DNA of 20,132 nt, taken from the NCBI GenBank assembly GCA_021784835.1, contig JAJYHI010000063.1:1-20132 (forward strand), given 5' to 3'. Below, piece after piece: positions 1-5,635 of the stretch. The translations under genes were made by a program, and so were the position numbers. The first letter of the stretch is position 1. Each line of letters starts with the position of its first letter. Under the pieces are notes generated by a model, which worked only from the letters and a program-made list of their open reading frames with translations, did not search any database and was not told the DNA's origin. This DNA comes from a bacterium (GTDB lineage: Bacteria > SZUA-79 > Acidulodesulfobacterales > Acidulodesulfobacteraceae).

Positions 1-114
1 GGGGTGTATAAATCAAAAATAAGCGGCAAGTAATAATTTATTTTTATTCTAATTAGTATTTTAAATTAATCTGAAGGTGGGTGAAAATAAATGCAATTTG
101 CCGGGTGAATTTAC

Positions 115-336
115 TTGCAATTTAACAATAATACTTTTGCTGCGGGAACATCAACTATCTCGCCCAATTTGTGCAACATTTGGTTGGCCTCGTATGATGC
201 AGGTGATGTATCAGAGCTAAATTCATCCGGCGCTACAATCGGCACTTCCGCATATTATAGTCCAAATGCCCTTGCAATCGAACTTTCGGGTAATAACGGA
301 GAGTATTTTCCGTATAAGGGCCCCGAGTGGCCATAA
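115..336 (+). pseudogene. NHL/beta-propeller repeat protein fragment
   Basis: The reading frame encodes about one blade of an NHL-like beta-propeller. The stretch NIWLASYDAGDVSELNSSG followed by an A-I-E-L-S-G-N segment matches the usual pattern of these repeats (N-I-W-V-A-N, then V-S-E-L-N-S-S-G, then G-I-A-I-D-x-S-G-N). Only about 73 codons are open. The only start is a TTG with no ribosome-binding site, there is no signal peptide, and the frame ends in unrelated residues after one blade. Whole proteins of this type have several blades and are exported. I read it as a decayed remnant. It could also be chance similarity, because the motif is short. Confidence 0.4.
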
Positions 337-353
337 TTTTAAAAAAGGAGTCA

Positions 354-419
354 GCAACTGTATTGTCTGCCAAGTAAAATATTTTCTTATGCAGATTAAC
401 ATGCAGATAATACAGTTGC
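354..419. repeat. 17-bp imperfect inverted repeat forming a long hairpin
   Basis: The left arm GCAACTGTATTGTCTGC (354-370) pairs with the right arm GCAGATAATACAGTTGC (403-419) with one mismatch. The 32-nt loop contains another GCAGAT copy. On the minus strand a T-run (about 342-347) follows the stem. It could be a long-loop terminator for the small minus-strand ORF at 467-625, or the remains of a small mobile element. Confidence 0.45.
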
Positions 420-466
420 ATTCCGCATTCTGCCGTTTTTAATCATACCGTTTAATGAAGATTTTT

Positions 467-625
467 TTAATATGTCGGGCAGGGAGGGAGGTAGCCGTAG
501 TTAAAAATGACCTCTTCGGGAATTTCTTCCGCTTTGATATCTTTTCCTTCTACTAAAACGGATAAAGAGCGGAGTAATTTTTTTAATTCCCCTGCTTTCT
601 TTAATGCTTTCGACTCTACCGAAAT
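467..625 (-). pseudogene. small ORF of unknown function, about 52 codons, no ATG
   Basis: This minus-strand frame is open from a stop at 626-628 to a TAA at 467-469. It encodes a protein-like sequence: a Lys/Leu-rich helix (K-A-L-K-K-A-G-E-L-K-K-L-L) followed by an acidic stretch (K-A-E-E-I-P-E-E-V) and ending Y-G-Y-L-P-P-C-P-T-Y. There is no ATG, GTG or TTG near the beginning, so it is either the 3' remnant of a longer gene or starts at ATT. I do not recognise the family. An operator-like heptamer array lies just upstream (641-690), a layout often seen with small autoregulated genes. That link is inference only. Confidence 0.3.
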
Positions 626-640
626 TTAATATGGGCTTAG

Positions 641-690
641 GATAAAAATTATCATAATTTTATCATAGCTGATAAAAATGATATTTTATC
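641..690. promoter_or_regulatory. operator-like array of alternating GATAAAA / TTTTATC heptamers
   Basis: Four exact heptamers alternate in orientation: GATAAAA at 641-647, TTTTATC at 658-664, GATAAAA at 671-677 and TTTTATC at 684-690. The middle two also lie inside an 8-bp perfect dyad (TTTTATCA at 658-665 and TGATAAAA at 670-677, spaced by 4 bp). Regular spacing and dyad symmetry suggest a site for a dimeric repressor. There is a loose likeness to Fur-box hexamers. The adjacent small minus-strand ORF is the nearest possible target. Confidence 0.35.
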
Positions 691-715
691 AAAGTTCTGA
701 AAGTCTTGTAAAATA

Positions 716-790
716 TGGAGCGGGAAACGGGACTTGAACCCGCGACCCTTACCTTGGCAAGGTAATGCTCTACCACTGAGCTATTCCCGC
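716..790 (-). tRNA. tRNA-Gly (anticodon GCC)
   Basis: On the minus strand the acceptor arms GCGGGAA (5') and TTCCCGC (3') pair perfectly. The D-arm reads AGCTCAGTGGTAGAGC, the anticodon arm TTACCTTGCCAAGGTAA has a seven-base loop TTGCCAA giving anticodon GCC, and the T-arm GCGGGTTCAAGTCCCG holds GTTCAAG. The discriminator base is U at 719 and the CCA end is encoded at 718-716. All cloverleaf stems form. Confidence 0.96.
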
Positions 791-904
791 ATTAAAGAAC
801 GAAGAGCGAAGAAATTTTAATAAGTTTATAATTAAAATATTTATATTTATTATTTATATAGATAGAAAAAGTATTAAAACAAACGTCTAAACTTATTTGT
901 ATAT

Positions 905-933
905 ATTAAATTATATTTTTAATATTTTGTCAA
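905..933 (-). promoter_or_regulatory. sigma70-type promoter upstream of tRNA-Gly
   Basis: On the minus strand TTGACA (933-928) is a consensus -35 box. A 17-bp spacer leads to TTTAAT (910-905) as a -10 box. Transcription would start near 898, about 110 nt before the mature tRNA 5' end. The surroundings are very AT-rich, so chance boxes are possible, but a perfect -35 box with ideal spacing is uncommon. Confidence 0.4.
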
Positions 934-990
934 TAGCCGGAAATTGCCGATAGAAATATTTAGAACTGTTTTCAGTATATTATAAATTAT

Positions 991-2001
991 TTAAAAATCG
1001 TAAACCGCGTCAAGCTCCCCGTATCCTCCGTCTGGGGCGTTTAAGCCGCTAATATCTTTTAACGCCCTTAAGTCGAAACCCAACGATTTGTCGTAATGAT
1101 ATGTTAAGCCCAATCCTTCTATAAAATCTTCGTAGCCGTTATTTACGTAACCGAAAGTAATATTGCCAGAATCGTCCGTATAATAACCGTAATTATTATT
1201 TTGTCTTACATATGAAATCTCGTCGTAAATATCGAATTTATTTAAAATTATATAATTCAAAAAAACATCCGTAAAAATATTGTTGCCCGGTTCCGTGAAG
1301 CTTGAACCGTCGTCGTCTACTTCGGAATCGTCTATATCCTGATGCCCTTTATTTATACTATACCCTAAGGCATAGTTTAAAATAACTTTTTGGCCGTCCG
1401 CCGCTTTTACGCCAAAGATTCCTGTTAAGGCGGGCTGAAACTGCCATTCGTCTCCGCCTATGTTTACAAGCGAAGAACTGTTCCAGTTTCCGTAAGGAAA
1501 AGTGATGCTTAATTGAGGCAGAACGTTAACCGTAAATTTGTTTCCGTCGTAATGATAAGCGTATATTCCGTAATATAACATCGGGTCGTCCAATCCCCCC
1601 CTTGAATGATTAAATTCGGAACTCATCAATACCTTGCCGAAAGGAATAACCAATTCGTAAAAATTATCCGCGCCCAGAAATCTAAAAGTGCCTATAAGCT
1701 GGGGAGCATAAATATATTTAACTACGTTATATTTTAAATGTTCCGCCGAACCGTTGCAATCAAATTTAGAATTGAAGGATTGGTAGTCGAAAGCCTGTTC
1801 GGTTATAAGTTTTCCCGGAGGCAAATAACCGAAGGCCATAGCCCCTTTATAAAAAAAGTTATTTCCCGAACCGTCGGGACCCGCAAAAACAATAACGGCA
1901 TTTGAAAATAATGAGCTGAATAGCAAAAAAAAAGCCGTCAATATAAATATGTAAATTGCGCCGTTTTTTTTTGTTCTTTTCATGCTTTCAGTTCTTTTCA
2001 T
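991..2001 (-). CDS. outer-membrane beta-barrel protein (MetA-pathway / phenol-degradation-type family)
   Basis: The 336-residue protein has a basic N-terminus, a hydrophobic signal segment (about residues 15-39) and a likely signal-peptidase site after V-F-A at about residue 40. The mature part is rich in aromatic and alternating hydrophobic residues, with repeated strand-turn-strand patterns and a C-terminal Phe, as expected for an outer-membrane barrel. Features such as F-Y-K-G-A-M-A-F-G-Y-L-P-P-G near the start and a late G-L-G-L-T-Y-H-Y strand recall the family annotated as MetA-pathway of phenol degradation (PF13557), whose real substrates are mostly unknown. The start contains a tandem M-K-R-T, so initiation at Met1 or Met7 is possible. 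There is no clear ribosome-binding site for either. The gene lies 44 bp downstream of the metallophosphoesterase on the same strand. Family assignment is moderate; envelope location is firm. Confidence 0.7.
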   Translation of the reverse strand: MKRTESMKRTKKNGAIYIFILTAFFLLFSSLFSNAVIVFAGPDGSGNNFFYKGAMAFGYLPPGKLITEQAFDYQSFNSKFDCNGSAEHLKYNVVKYIYAPQLIGTFRFLGADNFYELVIPFGKVLMSSEFNHSRGGLDDPMLYYGIYAYHYDGNKFTVNVLPQLSITFPYGNWNSSSLVNIGGDEWQFQPALTGIFGVKAADGQKVILNYALGYSINKGHQDIDDSEVDDDGSSFTEPGNNIFTDVFLNYIILNKFDIYDEISYVRQNNNYGYYTDDSGNITFGYVNNGYEDFIEGLGLTYHYDKSLGFDLRALKDISGLNAPDGGYGELDAVYDF

Positions 2002-2045
2002 ATCGCGCCTGTACCGGTAAATTATATTTTATTTAGCTGGTTTGT

Positions 2046-2843
2046 TTATTTGACGACAGGTTTTTCAAAATATTTCTCTTCGCCGTCAAGACCGCGTTTC
2101 ATTCTTACGAAAAGCAGGCTTCCCTTTTTGCCTAAAATATTGAGTCCGTAAACCGGAATTCCTTCGATTTCCGATTGGCAGATTCCGTGGTGGTGGCCGA
2201 AAAAAACCATCTTAGGCCTAACCTTTAAGATAAGTTCTCTGAGTCCTGCCGCTTTCGGATAATATCTATTCTTATCGTTGTCTTCGATAAGGACTCCTTC
2301 CGGCGCATCATGGGAAATAAGAATGTCTATCCGTTTATCCTTATCGCTTTTATTTTCGTCCGCATATTTTATCAGATTATTTATCTCTTGTCGAGTATAA
2401 AATCTGTCGGACTCTGGAAGTTTAATATGTTCGGGGTCGTATTTTCCGCCGATGCCGGCAACAATAAGATTTTCCGAGTCATTTCCAGATTCCGGCGATA
2501 TTTCCGCCGTCGTTCCGTTAGGTATATAAAACAGATTTTTAAGAATTTCTAAGTTTCCGGATATTTTTAAACCGTTAAGGAAATTAAAATCTTCGTTATT
2601 TCCGTTTATAAAATACGTTCTGACCGGAACCGCCTTTTTTCTTTTGTACCAATCGGGGAAGTCTCCGGTGCCGTTATGAATTTTGGTTATTCCGTCGTGA
2701 TGCTTTCCGTCTATCCATATGCCGAAATCGCCCGCCTGCAAAACGACGTCGAAGCTTAATTTGAGCCCGGATTCAAAATTCTTGACGCTTTCGTAAAATT
2801 TACAAAGCCTTCCGTGAACGTCGCCGGCAACGCAAATATTCAT
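2046..2843 (-). CDS. calcineurin-like metallophosphoesterase
   Basis: The 265-residue protein shows the full set of metallophosphoesterase metal-binding motifs: GDVHG at residues 7-11 (D8, H10), GDFG at 38-41 (D39), GNNED at 81-85 (N83, in place of the usual GNHE), SHDAP at 177-181 (H178) and GHHHG at 216-220. It has no signal peptide and should be cytoplasmic. The substrate cannot be told from sequence; members cleave phosphodiesters, nucleotides or phosphoproteins. It lies 48 bp downstream of hypB on the same strand, so it may be cotranscribed with hypAB, although no link to hydrogenase maturation is known to me. A run of ATTTA units (about 2850-2875) occupies the space where a ribosome-binding site would be expected, and no Shine-Dalgarno sequence is seen. 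Confidence 0.85.
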   Translation of the reverse strand: MNICVAGDVHGRLCKFYESVKNFESGLKLSFDVVLQAGDFGIWIDGKHHDGITKIHNGTGDFPDWYKRKKAVPVRTYFINGNNEDFNFLNGLKISGNLEILKNLFYIPNGTTAEISPESGNDSENLIVAGIGGKYDPEHIKLPESDRFYTRQEINNLIKYADENKSDKDKRIDILISHDAPEGVLIEDNDKNRYYPKAAGLRELILKVRPKMVFFGHHHGICQSEIEGIPVYGLNILGKKGSLLFVRMKRGLDGEEKYFEKPVVK

Positions 2844-2849
2844 CTAATA

Positions 2850-2875
2850 AATTTAATTTAATTTAATTTAATTTA
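2850..2875. repeat. pentanucleotide tandem repeat (ATTTA, about 5 copies)
   Basis: About five copies of ATTTA run in tandem between hypB and the metallophosphoesterase start at 2843. The tract lies within the translation-initiation region of the downstream gene. Copy-number change could alter spacing, but in DNA this AT-rich it may be neutral. Confidence 0.6.
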
Positions 2876-2891
2876 GATATTATAAAGAATT

Positions 2892-3623
2892 TTATAAAGA
2901 AGATTTTTTTGAATTAACGTTATCTTTTATAAAAGCGACAATGCCGGAAAGGCCGTTGCCTCCGGTATCCGCGTTATTGCCTTGGCCGCGTGTTTCTTGT
3001 TCCTTTTTGCAGGACGTCTCGAAAATTACCAGATTCTTATTTACGGATAAAGCATTTTCTTTTATTTTTGAGATATCGGAATCGAGAAAAGGCAGAAGGT
3101 CTATTTTATTGATAATCATGACTTCCGATTTATAAAAAGCGGCGGGATATTTTAGCGGCTTGTCGTCCCCTTCGGTTACCGAGAGGACTACGGCTTTTAT
3201 GTCTTCTCCGAGGTTAAACGAAACCGGGCAGACAAGATTGCCGACGTTTTCTATGAATATTATATCCGCGTCTTTTTTATTTAAATTAGAAAGGGCGGAG
3301 TTGACCATTTTTGCGTCGAGATGGCATGTTCCGTTTGTAATAATCTGATATGCCGGAACATTTAATCCGTCTATTCTTTTTTTGTCAAGGTCCGTTTCTA
3401 CGTCGCCTTCTATTACGGCTATCTTTAAACCTTCCGATTTTAAAATTGGGATTATCGACTCCAGCAGCGAAGTCTTGCCGGAACCCGGAGAACTTAAAAG
3501 GTTCATTACGAAAGCTTTCCCAAAAATCGACTTATTTTTATTTGCTATAATTTCATTGGTTCCGAGGGCGTTTTTTTGAACAGACACCCTCCTACCCATG
3601 CCTGTCCTATTAAAATTCGGCAT
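2892..3623 (-). CDS. hypB: hydrogenase nickel-insertion GTPase HypB
   Basis: HypB is the SIMIBI-class GTPase that works with HypA to place nickel in the [NiFe]-hydrogenase large subunit. This 243-residue protein has the P-loop SSPGSGKTS (44-52), E-G-D-V-E-T-D (72-78), the conserved metal-binding T-C-H-L-D-A segment (C100, H101), E-N-V-G-N-L-V-C-P (C132) and the guanine-specificity motif NKID (172-175). C100, H101 and C132 are the G-domain metal-site residues known from the family. The N-terminal high-affinity nickel motif (CxxCGC) of E. coli HypB and the His-rich stretch of some others are absent, as in many HypB proteins. The C-terminal tail holds a low-complexity Gly/Asn stretch. The start has an AAGGA box about 10 nt upstream. 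It follows the shortened hypA by 122 bp on the same strand. Confidence 0.95.
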   Translation of the reverse strand: MPNFNRTGMGRRVSVQKNALGTNEIIANKNKSIFGKAFVMNLLSSPGSGKTSLLESIIPILKSEGLKIAVIEGDVETDLDKKRIDGLNVPAYQIITNGTCHLDAKMVNSALSNLNKKDADIIFIENVGNLVCPVSFNLGEDIKAVVLSVTEGDDKPLKYPAAFYKSEVMIINKIDLLPFLDSDISKIKENALSVNKNLVIFETSCKKEQETRGQGNNADTGGNGLSGIVAFIKDNVNSKKSSL

Positions 3624-3745
3624 AAAATGAAAATCCTTTTTATTAATTAAAATAAAATTAAAATAAAATTTAATAATCAGGAAATTATGGTATTTAATGG
3701 ATGTTTATAAATATTTTATAAATAACAAATAATCGCCGCTAATTT

Positions 3746-3985
3746 TCAATCTACGAAAATTTCCCTGATATTTATCTCGTCGGTATCGTTGGAGATAAAA
3801 TCCAGCGATACGCTCTTAAATCTTGCATCGTCTAAATTTTGAAACGCGAAAGCAAGATAATTTTTATCTATTCCCGAATACTTTCCTATGCTGAGCTTAA
3901 CTTTATTCACAGTTTTTACGCCTGTTAAATAGCCGTTTTCTTGGAGCGTATCGATTATTTCAAGGGCTATGGAAAATTCATGCAT
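3746..3985 (-). CDS. hypA: HypA-like nickel chaperone lacking the zinc-ribbon segment
   Basis: HypA binds nickel through its N-terminal Met-His-Glu and holds a structural zinc in two CxxC pairs. Known HypA proteins are about 113-118 residues. This one is 79. The N-terminal part is normal: MHEFSIALEIIDTL, then V-K-L-S-I-G-K-Y-S-G, then Y-L-A-F-A-F. The C-terminal end I-N-I-R-E-I-F-V-D matches the usual last strand (E-L-x-I-x-x-I-E-V-E). Between them, about 35-38 residues are missing and there is no Cys anywhere in the protein. The reading frame is intact across the junction (around residues 64-70), so this looks like a clean in-frame loss. No Shine-Dalgarno sequence precedes the ATG. The gene reads toward hypB and diverges from the hydrogenase operon. 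Confidence 0.88.
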   Translation of the reverse strand: MHEFSIALEIIDTLQENGYLTGVKTVNKVKLSIGKYSGIDKNYLAFAFQNLDDARFKSVSLDFISNDTDEINIREIFVD

Positions 3986-4032
3986 AAAATAAAAATTTAA
4001 TAAAAAAATAAAATCTTAAATAAAATCTTAAC

Positions 4033-4060
4033 TTGACATTTTATATTTTAATGATATTAT
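4033..4060 (+). promoter_or_regulatory. candidate sigma70 promoter of the hydrogenase operon
   Basis: TTGACA at 4033-4038 is a perfect -35 box. A 16-bp spacer leads to TATTAT at 4055-4060 (5 of 6 to consensus). The start would fall near 4067, leaving a leader of about 255 nt before the small-subunit ATG at 4322, long enough for post-transcriptional control. Confidence 0.45.
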
Positions 4061-4311
4061 TTGGATAGCATATTAACAATAAATATATTATATAACGCTT
4101 AATTTTTCAATATAATAATTAATTTATGCTAATAATTTTTAAAATGCCCGTATAATAATTAAATTTATATTTAAGATTATGAAACGTTCATGAAATAATT
4201 TTTTCCGGTCAACTCTCCGGCGGCCGCATCAATTTATTAAAATCATTAGTATATAGTCTAATAAAAATATAATTAATTTTTTTAATCTTAATAAAATTTA
4301 TTTATAATTTT

Positions 4312-4317
4312 AGGAGG
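4312..4317 (+). promoter_or_regulatory. strong Shine-Dalgarno site of the small-subunit gene
   Basis: AGGAGG lies 4 nt before the ATG at 4322. It fixes the start upstream of an unusually long N-terminal region and rules out a later Met nearer the twin-arginine motif. The hyp genes A, C, D and E show no comparable site. Confidence 0.85.
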
Positions 4318-4321
4318 TTGT

Positions 4322-5569
4322 ATGGACAATGATAACGGCAATAACTCGGATTTTAAATGGGACCCTTTAAGATTTATTTCCGAAGACCCAGAAGAATCTT
4401 TGCGGAAGGTTGACGAAAGATTAGACGGCCTCGAGAAAGAATGTTTCGTCGATAAAAAAGACAAAGACGGCAATCTCGACAACGTCTTCAGCCTCCACGG
4501 AGTAACAAGAAGAGGCTTCATTAAATGGAGCGCTTTTTTAACGTCCGCGCTCATGCTGCCTTACGTATTCAGGCCGAGAGTTGCGAGGGCCGCAAACATA
4601 CTTTCCAGAATCCCCTTTATATGGCTGGATATGGCAGACTGCATGGGAAACACCGAAGCGTTTATCAGAACCGCCAATCCCACGCCGGCGGAGATTATCC
4701 TTAATTACGTCAGCGTAAATTATATGGAATCGATAATGACTCCCGCCGGTTATCAGGCAGAGGCAAGAAGGAAGGAAACGGTCAGGAAGGATAAAGGCAA
4801 ATACATTCTTGTCGTCGAAGGAGCGATACCTACCGGTCTTGACGGAAAATTTCTTACCATAGGAGCGAACGGAGATTCGGGTCTTAAAATCGTCAAGGAA
4901 ACGGCCAAGGACGCCGCTATTATAATTGCCATCGGCAATTGCGCGGCTTACGGAGGCATACCGGCCGCGTCGCCTAATCCCACAGCCGCCGTAGGCCTTA
5001 GTTCCGTTACAAACAGGCAGGTCATAAATATACCGGCCTGTCCCGCAAATCCCGTAAACGTAGTAGGAACCCTCGTTGAATACATATTGGTCGGTAAAGC
5101 CCCCCAGTTAGACAACATAGGACGGCCTCTATGGGCATTTTCAGGAAGGCTTCACGACAACTGTTACAGAAGAGGCCATTTCGAAGCCGGCGAATATGTA
5201 AAACAGTGGGGCGACGACGGGGCAAAAAAAGATTACTGCCTGTATATGATGGGATGCAAGGGCCCGTTTACGTGGAATAACTGTACTACCGTAGAATACA
5301 ATCAGGATATTAGTTTTCCTATGAGAGCCGGCCACGGCTGTATAGGCTGTTCTCAGCCCTCGTTCTGGGATAGGATGACGCCTTTCGAGAAACCCAACGA
5401 TGCCGCAAAAATTATAATACCCGGGGTCGAAGCAACCGCAGACGAATACGGAGTCGGACTTTTGGCGGCCGCCGGCGTCGGAATAGCCGCGCATGCCGTA
5501 TATACCGGCGTTAAAAAGAAAAGAAAAGCGAAAAAACAGCCTGAAAAAGAAACTAAAAAAACAGAATAA
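4322..5569 (+). CDS. hyaA: respiratory [NiFe]-hydrogenase small subunit, Tat-exported, with variant proximal-cluster ligand
   Basis: This subunit carries the electron-relay Fe-S clusters of a group 1 uptake hydrogenase. The 415-residue precursor has a twin-arginine motif TRRGFIK (62-68), a hydrophobic stretch and an A-R-A cleavage site near residue 90. A C-terminal anchor helix (about 377-395) is followed by a Lys-rich cytoplasmic tail. Distal-cluster ligands H278, C281, C306 and C312 and medial-cluster ligands C321, C340 and C343 are all present. For the proximal cluster, C107, C207 and C240 are present, but the usual E-C-T-G-C-S-E reads DCMGNTE, so the second Cys is Asn110 (AAC codon at 4649-4651). 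The extra Cys residues of O2-tolerant six-Cys enzymes are absent (AAYGGI after C207). The region before the Arg pair is about 61 residues, far longer than usual. Start supported by AGGAGG. The gene symbol follows the E. coli Hya naming; the exact subgroup is not assigned. Confidence 0.95.
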   Translation: MDNDNGNNSDFKWDPLRFISEDPEESLRKVDERLDGLEKECFVDKKDKDGNLDNVFSLHGVTRRGFIKWSAFLTSALMLPYVFRPRVARAANILSRIPFIWLDMADCMGNTEAFIRTANPTPAEIILNYVSVNYMESIMTPAGYQAEARRKETVRKDKGKYILVVEGAIPTGLDGKFLTIGANGDSGLKIVKETAKDAAIIIAIGNCAAYGGIPAASPNPTAAVGLSSVTNRQVINIPACPANPVNVVGTLVEYILVGKAPQLDNIGRPLWAFSGRLHDNCYRRGHFEAGEYVKQWGDDGAKKDYCLYMMGCKGPFTWNNCTTVEYNQDISFPMRAGHGCIGCSQPSFWDRMTPFEKPNDAAKIIIPGVEATADEYGVGLLAAAGVGIAAHAVYTGVKKKRKAKKQPEKETKKTE

Positions 5570-5635
5570 AAATATGAAATAATAAATATAAATAAATATA
5601 ATTATAATTTAATATAAAAATTATGCGGGGGATAT

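Larger units (their letters stand above)
3986..4321. promoter_or_regulatory. divergent intergenic region between hypA and the hydrogenase operon
   Basis: This 336-bp AT-rich stretch has no ORF of note and must hold control signals for hypAB leftward and the structural genes rightward. A plus-strand promoter candidate is annotated separately. A tandem 12-nt repeat (AATAAAATCTTA-like, about 4008-4030) and one short GC-rich patch with two CCGG copies (about 4205-4225) stand out. I saw no sigma54 -24/-12 (TGGC-N8-TTGC type) element. Confidence 0.5.

Noticed and set aside
641..690. Fur box
   Set aside because: The heptamers resemble Fur hexamers only loosely, and the spacing does not fit the 19-bp Fur consensus. 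Kept only as an unassigned operator-like array.
716..790. tRNA-Gly as an attachment site of an integrated island
   Set aside because: No integrase gene and no second copy of the tRNA 3' end were seen in the window.
3986..4321. Riboswitch or sigma54 promoter in the hydrogenase leader
   Set aside because: No recognisable nickel riboswitch core or -24/-12 element could be found by eye; the AT-rich leader only shows a sigma70-like promoter.
5141..5494. 117-codon minus-strand ORF inside the hydrogenase small-subunit gene
   Set aside because: It is the reverse shadow of a well-supported coding region and its residues look random.
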